Under the pieces are notes generated by a model. The model was not told the DNA's origin. It was given only the letters and a program-made list of their open reading frames with translations, and made no database searches. Below are positions 41,812-51,101 of a stretch of 64,000 nucleotides of DNA, one piece after another. Position 1 is the stretch's first letter. The number at the start of each line of letters is the position of its first letter. A program made the position numbers and the translations under genes. Source of the stretch: JAXHTY01 sp034189225 (GTDB lineage: Bacteria > Desulfobacterota > Desulfobacteria > Desulfobacterales > Desulfosudaceae); the NCBI GenBank assembly GCA_034189225.1, contig JAXHVL010000057.1, forward strand, positions 1-64,000. Direction: 5' to 3'.

Positions 41812-41974
41812 AGTGGTGGACCCCGAGGGCCCTGAGCACAGGGTGTTCCGAGGTGGAAGCTGGTATTCCAGTGCCCGTTACTGCCGGGCCGCCTATCGCG
41901 GCAAGGAAAAGGCGAATTACAAGTATCATAATCTGGGCTTTCTGCTGGTGAAAATGCCGGAATCCGGGCAATGA
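41812..41974 (+). pseudogene. Formylglycine-generating enzyme (SUMF1) domain, C-terminal remnant
   Basis: The frame VVDPEGPEHRVFRGGSWYSS then ARYCRAAYRG and HNLGFLLVKMPES matches the end of FGE-sulfatase/SUMF1 domains (RGGSW, ARxxxRxxxR, GFRLV). About 200 residues of the domain are missing. A signal-peptide-like stretch in another frame lies just upstream at 41694-41810 (MPFFVFKWLVFPCLLACKAL). This could be the 5' end of the same gene after frameshift and deletion. Confidence 0.65.
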
Positions 41975-42016
41975 TAACAATCGCGACATGAATTTGAAGA
42001 ATGAGAGGGGGGTTAT

Positions 42017-43741
42017 ATGGCTGATACAATAAAAATCGCAGCTAGGCCTTTGTTGATGGTGGTGGGCATCGCCGTGAGCGTTGTCATGCTTGCTGCCTGC
42101 GCCCCTTGGTATGAGGGTTATGATATCACCTCGGATCAGGAACTGACCAGACTTTCAGCGGTACCGGAATTGCGCAAGGCGTTGAAAGATGAGGCCCCCG
42201 ATGTTCGTGCCAATGCCGCTATTGCCTTGAAAGGAATCGGCCCCGATGCCCTGGATGCCGTTCCTGATTTAATGGAAGCCCTTAATGACAGTTATTATGA
42301 GGTACGGCAGGCCGCTGCCGATGCGCTGGAAGCAATGCTGCCCGCCCTCAGTGAAGCAGAAGCACAGGCGGTGGAGGTTCAGATTAATATTACCCGGCTT
42401 GAATCGGAGAATTGGATGGTGCGGCGCAACGCAGCCAACAAGCTGGCGGAGATGGGAAGGGATGCTTCAAAAGCCGTTCCGGCACTCATTCTTGCCATGC
42501 TGGATGATTCGGATTGGCGGTCCCATTATGCATCGGTTCGAATCGCCGCGGCAAGGGCGCTGGGGGCAATAGGATTCCCCGCCAGGGCGGCAAACCCGGC
42601 ATTGATTGAAATGTCAAAGAGCGATAATTACAGGGTGCGGCTGGCGGCAGTTGAAGCCCTGGGCAAAATCGGTCCCAGGTCAGCGTCCAATGTGATTGCC
42701 GCTCTGAAGGATGCGCTGGACGACCCCGATTTTGACGTCCGTCGTGAAGCGGCGTCGGCGCTGGGCGGGTTCGGCGTTGATGCTGAATCCACCGTGGATC
42801 AACTGGTGAAAGCCCTTTCCGGCCCTGATTTTGATGTCCGCCGCCAAGCCGCCACCTCACTCGGTAGAATAGGCCCCCGCTCGGACGAAGCGATCCAGGC
42901 ATTGGTGAATACCCTTGACGATCGGGATGCGGATGTCAGGACAGCGGCGGTGAAAGCCCTGGGTATGGTGGTCCCGGAAAAACGGAAAGTTGTTTTGCCG
43001 GCGGTGATTTCAGCATTGAACGACAATAACGAGTCGGTCCGGCTGGGGGCGGTCAGCGCCGTCGCCAGTATCGGTATTGCCAGTCCTGATGTGATGGACG
43101 CCCTGGAGCGGGCCGTCCATGAAGATAAATCCGTGGAAGTCAAGTCAGCGGCCGCTGAAACGTTTTTACGGTTCAGAGAGGAACAGGCAGCGCAGGTAAA
43201 AGATAGCACCGGATCAACTCCCCCAGCCCCGGTTTCTCAACCTGTTGAAGCTGAAAAGGCCGTTTTGCAGGAAGCCTCTGCCGTCACGCCGGGCACACCT
43301 GTCCCCGACGTGGTCACCGCCACCGTCCCGATTTTGAACGTTCGGGCCAGCGGGAGTCTGGAATCAAAGGTTGTCGGAAAATTGCGTGGCGGAGACAGGG
43401 CGGAAGTCCTTGAAGCCGGGCCGGAGTGGGTGAAAATCAAGAAGACCGACGGCACGGTGGGTTTTGTCTACGAGCAATACATAGAGGAATATACAAGGGA
43501 GGAGTCCGCCTCCAAACGCAAGATCGTTTCCAAAACCACATCGTCGAAACTCGTTACCGCAACGGTACCGGTGCTGAATATCAGGGCGACGCCGAGCCTT
43601 GAGGCCCGTGTCATTGGAAAGCTGCATGATGAAGACAGCGCGAAAGTTCTTGAAACCATGCCGGAGTGGGTGAAAATCAAGAAGACCGACGACACGGTGG
43701 GTTTTGTTTATAAGTCCTACACGGCCCGGGTGAGTCCCTGA
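42017..43741 (+). CDS. HEAT-repeat lipoprotein with two C-terminal SH3 domains
   Basis: A 574-residue protein. The signal peptide has lipobox MLAAC (Cys near residue 31). Residues 45-390 are a run of about ten HEAT/PBS-type repeats (DVRANAAIALKGIGPDA, DFDVRREAASALGGFG, DADVRTAAVKALG). A Pro/Ala linker leads to two SH3b domains at about 431-490 and 511-570, each with LN(V/I)RA and EWVKIKKTD followed by GFVY. The two SH3 domains are clear duplicates. A role as a periplasmic scaffold binding peptidoglycan is likely but not shown. Confidence 0.85.
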   Translation: MADTIKIAARPLLMVVGIAVSVVMLAACAPWYEGYDITSDQELTRLSAVPELRKALKDEAPDVRANAAIALKGIGPDALDAVPDLMEALNDSYYEVRQAAADALEAMLPALSEAEAQAVEVQINITRLESENWMVRRNAANKLAEMGRDASKAVPALILAMLDDSDWRSHYASVRIAAARALGAIGFPARAANPALIEMSKSDNYRVRLAAVEALGKIGPRSASNVIAALKDALDDPDFDVRREAASALGGFGVDAESTVDQLVKALSGPDFDVRRQAATSLGRIGPRSDEAIQALVNTLDDRDADVRTAAVKALGMVVPEKRKVVLPAVISALNDNNESVRLGAVSAVASIGIASPDVMDALERAVHEDKSVEVKSAAAETFLRFREEQAAQVKDSTGSTPPAPVSQPVEAEKAVLQEASAVTPGTPVPDVVTATVPILNVRASGSLESKVVGKLRGGDRAEVLEAGPEWVKIKKTDGTVGFVYEQYIEEYTREESASKRKIVSKTTSSKLVTATVPVLNIRATPSLEARVIGKLHDEDSAKVLETMPEWVKIKKTDDTVGFVYKSYTARVSP

Positions 43742-43778
43742 GACGGCGGGGCGCGCTCGTTTTATAGAAATAGGGACC

Positions 43779-44978
43779 GTGAAACGCGTTCAATACCTGA
43801 AAAATACCATTTTGAATTATGCCTGGGGGTCCCGCACCGCTATTCCGGAACTTCTCGGGCGGTCGGTGCCGGCCCAGGAGCCATGCGCCGAAATGTGGAT
43901 GGGGGCACATCCCAAGGCCCCCTCCATGGCCGTTGTTGAAAAAGGCGAAGTGTCCCTGGGTGCACTGATTGATAATGACCCGGAAGGGGTGCTGGGCCAG
44001 GCGACGGCCGGTCGGTTCGGCGGCAGGCTTCCGTTTTTGTTAAAGGTACTTGCCGCCGAACGCCCCCTTTCCATTCAGGCCCACCCCGATAAATCACAGG
44101 CAGCGGCAGGCTTTGCCCGGGAGAACCAAGCGGGTGTTCCCCTTGATGCACCGGACAGGAACTACAAGGACGATAACCACAAGCCGGAATGCATATGTGC
44201 CCTGTCTGAATTTCATGCATTGTGCGGATTCCGCGAGATTGATGAGATCGCCGGATATTTTTTCCGGGTTTTGCCGGAAGCCGCCGTCGATTCGGTGCTG
44301 GGGAAAAAATCAGGCAATGCCGGCTTGCAGGCATTTTTCAGAAACCTCATGCAGATGCCGGCCGCCCAAGCCGCGGCAATAGTGGATAAGGCGGCAGCCT
44401 ATGCCGTTGCTTCCGCAGCGCAAGACCCCGTTTTTGAATGGATTGCGGCATTGAGTGCTGAATACCCCGGCGACATCGGGGCCCTGGCCCCGGCGTTTTT
44501 GAATCTCGTGGTGCTATCGCCCGGGCAGGCCATGTTTCTGCCGGCGGGCGTGCTTCATGCCTACCTCAGGGGAACGGGTATTGAGCTGATGGCCAACTCC
44601 GATAATGTGTTACGGGGCGGGTTGACCCCCAAGCATGTGGATGTACCAGAGCTGTTGAAAGTGCTGGATTTTTCGCCGATGTTACCTCCGGTGCTGCATC
44701 CGGTGGCGGTTGATGTTTGTGAACGGTTTTATCCCACGGATGCCGCTGAATTCAATCTGTCCGTGATTGAAGTTTCGCCGGAACAAGCATATGGCGGCCA
44801 TACTCCGAAGAGCGCAGAAATCCTTTTGTGTACCCGGGGCGACGCGGTCCTTCATGAATCGGTTTCCGGCGAAGACTTTCCATTTCACAGAGGGCAATCG
44901 CTTTTCATCCATGCTGCCGCCGGTGCCTACACCATTTCAGGCAACGCTGTACTTTACAGGGCAGCCGTACCGGTTTAA
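43779..44978 (+). CDS. manA: Mannose-6-phosphate isomerase, class I
   Basis: A 399-residue type I phosphomannose isomerase. Zinc ligands are in LSIQAHPDKSQA and NHKPECICAL, with a distal His in FLPAGVLHAYLRG and the catalytic region GIELMANSDNVLRGGLTPKH (shortened). The start is GTG at 43779 behind taggga. It links fructose-6-P to mannose-6-P, the source of GDP-mannose and its surface-glycan derivatives. It lies 37 bp after the HEAT protein and may be co-transcribed. Confidence 0.94.
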   Translation: MKRVQYLKNTILNYAWGSRTAIPELLGRSVPAQEPCAEMWMGAHPKAPSMAVVEKGEVSLGALIDNDPEGVLGQATAGRFGGRLPFLLKVLAAERPLSIQAHPDKSQAAAGFARENQAGVPLDAPDRNYKDDNHKPECICALSEFHALCGFREIDEIAGYFFRVLPEAAVDSVLGKKSGNAGLQAFFRNLMQMPAAQAAAIVDKAAAYAVASAAQDPVFEWIAALSAEYPGDIGALAPAFLNLVVLSPGQAMFLPAGVLHAYLRGTGIELMANSDNVLRGGLTPKHVDVPELLKVLDFSPMLPPVLHPVAVDVCERFYPTDAAEFNLSVIEVSPEQAYGGHTPKSAEILLCTRGDAVLHESVSGEDFPFHRGQSLFIHAAAGAYTISGNAVLYRAAVPV

Positions 44979-44990
44979 CCCGAATATTTC

Positions 44991-45045
44991 TTGACATTGT
45001 AAATTTTGGTGTTATTTTAGACCAAAGAACTAAAATAGTCTAAAA
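44991..45045 (+). promoter_or_regulatory. Promoter and likely TetR operator
   Basis: TTGACA (44991-44996) is followed after 16 nt by TATTTT (45013-45018). An inverted repeat TTTTAGAC (45015-45022) / GTCTAAAA (45038-45045) overlaps and follows the -10. Its position suggests autoregulation by the TetR protein encoded next. Confidence 0.65.
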
Positions 45046-45068
45046 GCACAATGGAGGGAGGACGGGAA

Positions 45069-45656
45069 ATGAAAGAGGAAAAGCTTGAATCAATACTTGA
45101 TACAGCAAGAAAGATGTTCGGACGTTACGGAAGGCAAAAGACAAGCTTGCATGAAATAGCCCGGATGGCGAGGGTCGCCAAGGCAACTATCTATAATTAT
45201 TTTGGCAGTAAGGATCAAGTGTATCTGGAGGTTCTCAATCGCGAAGTCAACGACATTATTGAAAAGATATCGGTTACTGTTGAGGATGCAATATCTCCGG
45301 CAGATAAGCTCAGAGTATTCATGCATGCAAAGTTTCGTTACATGAAGGAGGCCACTAATGTTTTGAACCTCGGGCGTGAAAGAATAGATGAATTGCTTCC
45401 AAATACCAGCAGTATCCGTGACCGTCTTTTCTCGAAGGAGGTGAGTGTTCTCCAATCAATTCTTGAGAAAGGCGTAAATGAAGGAATCTTTTATGTTTCA
45501 AATATAATGCTTACGGCCCGGGCGATCGGGTATGCTCTCAGGGGCTTCGAAACAACCTGGCTGCTGGAAGAAAACAATAATGAGATCGAAGAGCTCCTGG
45601 ATAACCTGTCCGATATCCTTTGCAGCGGCATACTTGTCAGGGGAGGGGGAGCATGA
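45069..45656 (+). CDS. TetR/AcrR-family transcriptional regulator
   Basis: A 195-residue regulator. ATG at 45069 follows ggagggagga; ATG at 45051 lies within that ribosome site. The HTH is ARKMFGRYGRQKTSLHEIAR then VAKATIYNYFGSKDQVYLEV, the standard TetR pattern. The C-terminal ligand domain is not diagnostic. It heads a three-gene operon (ATGA overlap with the next gene), so the effector is probably a substrate or product of the activase-related pathway or a membrane signal. An inverted repeat at 45015-45045 is the likely operator. Confidence 0.92.
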   Translation: MKEEKLESILDTARKMFGRYGRQKTSLHEIARMARVAKATIYNYFGSKDQVYLEVLNREVNDIIEKISVTVEDAISPADKLRVFMHAKFRYMKEATNVLNLGRERIDELLPNTSSIRDRLFSKEVSVLQSILEKGVNEGIFYVSNIMLTARAIGYALRGFETTWLLEENNNEIEELLDNLSDILCSGILVRGGGA

Positions 45657-46663
45657 AATTTTCAGAATATATGTTTCTTTTTGTTTTCTTTTCCTCCATC
45701 GGCTGGATCCTTGAGGTAATTTTTCGTTCATTTAATGCAAGGACTTTTGTCAATCCGGGCTTTTTAAAGGGTCCTTACCTTCCAATTTATGGGATTGGTG
45801 CCCTTATTCTTACTTTCTGTGCAGTACATCTGCAGGAAAGCAGTTTGCCTATAAAAGGTCTGGTTTATCTTTTTGTCACAACAGGACTCGAATTCATAAC
45901 AGGGTTTATCTTTGAAGGATGTCTGCGTCTCCCGCTCTGGGATTATTCAGGACAGCGATTCAGGATTAGAAATTATGTCTGTCTGCAATTTTCCATCTAT
46001 TGGCTGATCCTGGCATTTGCCTTCGAGTATCTTGTATTGCCCTTGTATCTCTCATTTTTTAACATCCTCAATCCTGTTGCTGTGGATATCTTTGTTATTA
46101 TTGTGTCCGGAGTTATGTTTGCCGACTGGACGGTCAGATGTGCCGGGATTGTTTGGGAAAAGAAGGAGAAAAGAAAACCGGTATCAGATAATCATGAAGC
46201 GGAATTTATGGATATTGCAGGGTCATTGATCGAACACCCTGCAGTTCAAAGACTGGCAGATTTCGGGCATCACCGCGACAAGACCCGTCTTGATCACAGT
46301 GTAGAGGTGGCATGGCATAGTTTCATGCTGTCTAAAAGATTGTCTTTGGATTGCGATGCAATAGTGAAAGGCGCATTACTCCATGATCTCTTTTTTTATG
46401 ATTGGCTGCGGGAGGGACCGAGGCTGCACGGTTTCCGGCATCCCTGGATATCCCTGAGAAACGCCAGAGAAGTGACAATCCTCTCAAAAAAGGAGGAGGA
46501 TATTATCATAAAACATATGTGGCCTCTTACGATAATTCCTCCCCGGTATCCGGAATCATGGATTGTGTGCTTTGTGGACACTTACTTAACGATGAGAGAT
46601 TATGTCAAACGCAAAAGAAAAAAGCTGAAAGCTCAAAGCCTGGAGCTAAGGACAGACAAATGA
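45653..46663 (+). CDS. Membrane protein (CmpB/PF06541-like) fused to an HD domain
   Basis: A 336-residue protein; ATG at 45653 overlaps the tetR stop (ATGA). Residues 1-175 contain about five membrane helices and resemble the putative ABC-transporter type IV/CmpB family (GWILEVIFRSFNARTFVNPG, FLKGPYLPIYGIGAL, EFITGFIFEGCLRLPLWDYS). Residues 205-325 are a soluble HD-type domain: HHRDKTRLDHSVEVAWHSFM, then GALLHDLFFYDW with the HD pair. HD domains of this type hydrolyse phosphate esters or nucleotides. The pairing suggests a membrane-tethered signalling phosphohydrolase. It overlaps the activase gene by 4 nt. Confidence 0.8.
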   Translation: MKFSEYMFLFVFFSSIGWILEVIFRSFNARTFVNPGFLKGPYLPIYGIGALILTFCAVHLQESSLPIKGLVYLFVTTGLEFITGFIFEGCLRLPLWDYSGQRFRIRNYVCLQFSIYWLILAFAFEYLVLPLYLSFFNILNPVAVDIFVIIVSGVMFADWTVRCAGIVWEKKEKRKPVSDNHEAEFMDIAGSLIEHPAVQRLADFGHHRDKTRLDHSVEVAWHSFMLSKRLSLDCDAIVKGALLHDLFFYDWLREGPRLHGFRHPWISLRNAREVTILSKKEEDIIIKHMWPLTIIPPRYPESWIVCFVDTYLTMRDYVKRKRKKLKAQSLELRTDK

Positions 46664-49600
46664 TTAATAATTTTAAAATCAGTTATAGCACCGGTATCGA
46701 TATCGGTTCTACGACAGTGAAAGTGGTAATCTGTGACGAGTCCGGGGAATCGGTCTTCTTCCGCTATCGTCGTCATAACGCTTTGATATTGGATACAGTT
46801 CTGTCCATTCTTAAAGAAGCACTTGATCAGATGGGGGATATTCAGTTGGACTTAACTGTTACCGGTTCAGCAGGTATGGGAGTTGCAGAATCCTTTAGTA
46901 TTCCCTTTGTTCAGGAAGTGGTGGCCTCGGCAAACTTGATAAAGACCTGTTATCCTGACGTAAGAACATTTATCGAAATTGGTGGTGAAGATTCTAAAAT
47001 CGTATTATTTGATGATCATTTCCGTCCTGATATCAGGATGAACGGTAGCTGTGCCGGCGGCACAGGAGCATTTATCGACCAGATGGCCGTATTGTTGGAT
47101 GTATCAACTGCTGGTTTAGACCGCTTAGCGGAAGAAAGCACTTCAGTGCATTCAATAGCTTCCAGGTGCGGTGTATTTGCCAAAACGGATATTCAAGCTC
47201 TTTTGAGCAATAAGGTTTCCAGGGAAGATATTGCGGCTTCCGTTTTTCATGCTGTAGCGCTTCAGGTAATTACCACCCTTGCCCGCGGCTCTGATATCAA
47301 AAAGAAGATTCTTTTTGCAGGTGGACCTCTTAAATTTTTTCCACAATTACAGAAGGCCTTTATCGACATCCTTGGCCTGAACGAAAAGAAAGATCTTGTT
47401 ATTCCTGAGCACCCTGAATTCATTCCTGCCATAGGTGCAGCTCTCAACCATTCCCTGATCAGTGTTGAGAACAAGGACGACCAGAGCTTCAAGATTAAAG
47501 TTCAAAAGCTCATTCAATTGATGAAAACAGGCAAAACACGAGTGCTGCAGGCATCTGAAATCAACAGGCTTTCCCCGCTGTTTAGTGATGCTGAAGAATT
47601 TCAGCTTTGGGAGAAAAGACACGCGGGGCACAATGTAAAAAAAACAGATCTCTCTCAGATTAAGGACAGGAAGTGTTTTTTAGGTATTGATTCCGGGTCC
47701 ACCACAACAAAGATAGCTCTTATTGATTATCAGGAAAGGGTTGCCCTGACATATTATGCACCCAACAATGGTGATTCAATTCATGCAGTAAAAAAAGGGT
47801 TGCAAGAGTTTCAGAGAGAGTTCAAACGGGCCGGAGTAACACCAGACATTGTCAGAACAGCGGTAACTGGTTATGGGGAAGACCTGATAAAGGCAGCCCT
47901 TGCTATGGATTACGGCGTGGTAGAAACAATGGCGCACTTCCGGGCGGCGAGGTCTTTTAACAAAGATGTATCTTTTATTCTTGATATCGGTGGTCAGGAT
48001 ATGAAGGCCATTTGTATCGATAATGGAGCTGTATCAGACATTCAGGTCAATGAGGCCTGCTCATCGGGATGCGGTTCCTTTATTGAGACTTTTGCCCATT
48101 CACTCGGCTATGATGTTTCCGAATTTGCCGGGCTTGCGTGTCAGAAAAATGCACCCTTCGATCTGGGAACCAGATGCACGATTTTTATGAATTCAAGGGT
48201 CAAACAGGCGCTGCGAGAGGGTGCAACCGTTTCAGATATCTCTGCCGGGCTTGCATATTCGGTGATAAAGAATTCCCTGTATAAAGTCCTCAAAATGAGA
48301 GATTCCGGAACACTGGGAGAAAAAATCGTTGCCCAGGGAGGCACATTTCGAAATCCCGCAGTACTGCGCGCCTTTGAAATTCTGATCGGAAGAGAAGTAA
48401 TACGTCCTGACATCTCCGAATTGATGGGCGCATATGGGGCTGCGCTTACTGCACTTCAGAACTATCAGGCAGGCTCCGCTGAGGTTTCACGATTTTCCGG
48501 ATTCAGTCCATTTGATCAGGAAGTTACCTTTACGGCAAGAGATCTTCATTGCAAGGGATGTGAAAACAAATGCGGTGTAAAGAAAATAACATTTAAAAAT
48601 GGCAGGAGTTATTTTACCGGTAACCGCTGTGAGCGTTATTTTTCAAATGGATCTTCCCCTAAAGAACACGGGGAAAATCTTGTAGCCGCAAAGTTGAAGC
48701 TGCTTTTTGACCGCAAAACGGAACCGAACAGGTCACCGATTTTGACGTTTGGTATTCCCCGTGCCCTGAATATGTATGAGAACTTTCCTTTCTGGTCTGC
48801 CTTTCTTGTGGAGTGTGGCTTTAGGTTAGTTCTATCTGATACATCCAGTATTGGATTGTTTGAAAAGGGAACCGGAACGGTTATGTCGGACAATATCTGT
48901 TTTCCGGCAAAACTCGTCCACGGCCATGTAGTCAATTTAATAGAAAAGGGTGTTGACCGGATATTTTATCCTACGGTGGTTTATGAAAATAAAGAGTGCC
49001 GTGATACCATGAACAGCTTTAACTGTCCCATAGTTACCGGATATCCCGATGTGATTAGAAGCTCCATAGACCCGGAGGGGAAATATGGAATACCGGTTGA
49101 TAGCCCTGTTATCAGTTTTAAAGATTCCGCTCTTCTTAAAAAGCAGCTTTATTCTTTTGCAAGACAATTCGGGATAAGTAAAAATATCGTTTCTCAGGCT
49201 GCAGACAAGGGGATAGCAGCCCATAAAGAATATAAAGATCAAATCAAAGAAATGGCGGTTAGTGTTATTGACAATGCCGGAACAAATAATCGCCCTGTCG
49301 TTGTATTAGCTGGAAGACCTTACCATATTGACCCGCTTGTCAGTCATGGTATTCCTGAGTTGTTGTCAGGGATGGGGGTTGATGTCATTTCGGAGGATGC
49401 GGTTCCGATTGCGGGGGAATATGCCTTGAAAGACAGCAAGGTCCTTACACAGTGGTCATATACGAATAGACTCCTTGCCGCTGCAAAGTATGTGGCTGAC
49501 ACTGAATATACGGAACTGGTTCAAATCACATCCTTTGGTTGTGGACTGGATGCCATATCCGCTGATGAGGCAAGAGAAATAATAAAAGATGCCGGAAAGA

Positions 49601-51030
49601 TTTATACTCTTATCAAGATGGATGAAATCACCAATCTCGGAGCAGTAAAGACCCGGCTCCGCTCCATGCTGGAGGCTATAAAAGAGGTGGGAGGCAAAGG
49701 GCAAAAGGCAAGGAGGATAAAGAAAAAAACAAACCGCGATTTTATGTCGGAAGACAGAGGGCGGACTGTAATTGTGCCATGGTTTTCTCCGTTATATTCA
49801 CCACCCATGCCTGCCGTTTCAAGAACCATCGGCCACAGGTTAGAATTGCTTCCCCCTCCGAACAGAGCTTCTGTGGATACTGGCCTCAAGTATGTCAACA
49901 ATGATATGTGTTATCCCGCTATTATTGTCGTAGGAGATATTATCAAAGCATTGCAATCAGGAAAGTATGACCCGAAACATACAGCTGTCATGCTCACCCA
50001 GACGGGAGGACAGTGCAGGGCATCCAATTATGTTCCTCTCACAAAAAAGGCGCTCATCAGTGCGGGGTTTAGCGATGTGCCCGTATTATCACTTTCAGTG
50101 GACGATTTGCAGTCGGGATTTGCTATAGATAAAAAGGGATTGGTCAGGCAGTTGGGCATGGGGCTTATCTTTACCGATGCCCTTGCCAGAATGTATCTTG
50201 CCACAGCTGCACGTGAGATAAGTGCAGGGGAATCGAAGGCAATACATAAGAAATATCTCTCCAGAATGGAAACGTGGGCAGAAGAAGCAGATTTTGGCAG
50301 GCTTCTAAATTTGCTCAAAGAAGCGATCTCTGAATTTAATATGGTAGACGTTACAAACGAGCCTGTCCCAGTAGTGGGAGTACTGGGAGAAATTTTTGTC
50401 AAGTACAACCCTTTTTCCAACAATAACATCGTAGAATGGCTTATCGGACAGGGAGTTGAGGTGGTTTTACCATCGCTCTCAGGGTTTTTCATGCAGAGAT
50501 TTGTTAATGAGGAATTCAACCAAAAGGCACATTTGAAGCGTTCCGTGACAGACAGACTGCTGACAAGCGCACTGGACAAGTATACGCGGCATTATTTGTC
50601 TCAGGAGGAACGGGTTATGCAAAATTTCCGGTATTATCGAAAAACCCATGGACTGAGGGATCTGGCAGAAGCGGCAAGCAGGACCGCAAGTCTTGCCAAT
50701 CAGGCCGGTGAGGGCTGGCTTCTGACCGCGGAGATGATAGCAATGTTAAAGGATGGAGTCGGTAATATTGTATGTCTGCAACCTTTTGGCTGTCTTGCAA
50801 ACCATATTACCGGTAATGGTCTGGAACGAAAACTAAAGACTTTGTATCCCCAGCTCAACCTTCTTTCTCTCAACATGGATCCCGGTACAAGTGAAGTAAA
50901 TATATTGAACCGATTACATTTCATAGTGATGGCGGCAAGGGAAGAACTGAACAGTAAGTCCGATGGAATGATGGATATGATGGATAATATGATGGACATG
51001 ATGGATATGATGGATATGGAATCAAGGTAG
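46660..51030 (+). CDS. Giant 2-hydroxyacyl-CoA dehydratase activase-related protein
   Basis: A 1456-residue protein; ATG at 46660 overlaps the previous stop (ATGA). Two ASKHA activase domains occur. The first (about 7-260) has TGIDIGSTTVKVVI, EIGGEDSK, NGSCAGGTGAFIDQMA and the cluster-binding Cys in SRCGVFAKTD. The second (about 343-610) has LGIDSGSTTTKIALID, DIGGQDMKAI, NEACSSGCGSFIETFA and GTRCTIFMNS. A Cys-rich hinge (CKGCENKCGV ... NRCERYF) and HgdB/DUF2229-like regions follow (GIPRALNMYENFPFW, VVLAGRPYHIDPLVSHGIPE shortened, TQTGGQCRASNY). Such proteins use ATP to fire low-potential electrons, but the substrate of this class is unknown. The C-terminus is a Met/Asp repeat tail. Base composition is AT-richer than its neighbours. 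Confidence 0.88.
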   Translation: MINNFKISYSTGIDIGSTTVKVVICDESGESVFFRYRRHNALILDTVLSILKEALDQMGDIQLDLTVTGSAGMGVAESFSIPFVQEVVASANLIKTCYPDVRTFIEIGGEDSKIVLFDDHFRPDIRMNGSCAGGTGAFIDQMAVLLDVSTAGLDRLAEESTSVHSIASRCGVFAKTDIQALLSNKVSREDIAASVFHAVALQVITTLARGSDIKKKILFAGGPLKFFPQLQKAFIDILGLNEKKDLVIPEHPEFIPAIGAALNHSLISVENKDDQSFKIKVQKLIQLMKTGKTRVLQASEINRLSPLFSDAEEFQLWEKRHAGHNVKKTDLSQIKDRKCFLGIDSGSTTTKIALIDYQERVALTYYAPNNGDSIHAVKKGLQEFQREFKRAGVTPDIVRTAVTGYGEDLIKAALAMDYGVVETMAHFRAARSFNKDVSFILDIGGQDMKAICIDNGAVSDIQVNEACSSGCGSFIETFAHSLGYDVSEFAGLACQKNAPFDLGTRCTIFMNSRVKQALREGATVSDISAGLAYSVIKNSLYKVLKMRDSGTLGEKIVAQGGTFRNPAVLRAFEILIGREVIRPDISELMGAYGAALTALQNYQAGSAEVSRFSGFSPFDQEVTFTARDLHCKGCENKCGVKKITFKNGRSYFTGNRCERYFSNGSSPKEHGENLVAAKLKLLFDRKTEPNRSPILTFGIPRALNMYENFPFWSAFLVECGFRLVLSDTSSIGLFEKGTGTVMSDNICFPAKLVHGHVVNLIEKGVDRIFYPTVVYENKECRDTMNSFNCPIVTGYPDVIRSSIDPEGKYGIPVDSPVISFKDSALLKKQLYSFARQFGISKNIVSQAADKGIAAHKEYKDQIKEMAVSVIDNAGTNNRPVVVLAGRPYHIDPLVSHGIPELLSGMGVDVISEDAVPIAGEYALKDSKVLTQWSYTNRLLAAAKYVADTEYTELVQITSFGCGLDAISADEAREIIKDAGKIYTLIKMDEITNLGAVKTRLRSMLEAIKEVGGKGQKARRIKKKTNRDFMSEDRGRTVIVPWFSPLYSPPMPAVSRTIGHRLELLPPPNRASVDTGLKYVNNDMCYPAIIVVGDIIKALQSGKYDPKHTAVMLTQTGGQCRASNYVPLTKKALISAGFSDVPVLSLSVDDLQSGFAIDKKGLVRQLGMGLIFTDALARMYLATAAREISAGESKAIHKKYLSRMETWAEEADFGRLLNLLKEAISEFNMVDVTNEPVPVVGVLGEIFVKYNPFSNNNIVEWLIGQGVEVVLPSLSGFFMQRFVNEEFNQKAHLKRSVTDRLLTSALDKYTRHYLSQEERVMQNFRYYRKTHGLRDLAEAASRTASLANQAGEGWLLTAEMIAMLKDGVGNIVCLQPFGCLANHITGNGLERKLKTLYPQLNLLSLNMDPGTSEVNILNRLHFIVMAAREELNSKSDGMMDMMDNMMDMMDMMDMESR
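50962..51020 (+). repeat. ATGATGGAT microsatellite at the activase 3' end
   Basis: About seven imperfect units of atgatggat encode a tail of Met-Met-Asp repeats (MMDMMDNMMDMMDMMDM). The unit is 9 bp, so unit changes keep the frame, while 3-bp slips would change tail length by one residue. It lies just before the stop. Confidence 0.8.
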
Positions 51031-51071
51031 GACGGCCAGTTACCCGGATCAAGCATCGGTTATAACCCCGG

Positions 51072-51101
51072 TGATATGGGTATTTACCATATCCCGTTTT
51101 A
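51072..51101. terminator. Convergent terminator between activase and aminopeptidase
   Basis: GATATGG (51073-51079) pairs with CCATATC (51087-51093) around gtattta, followed by ccgtttt on the plus strand. It lies between two convergent genes and can serve at least the activase operon. Confidence 0.7.
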
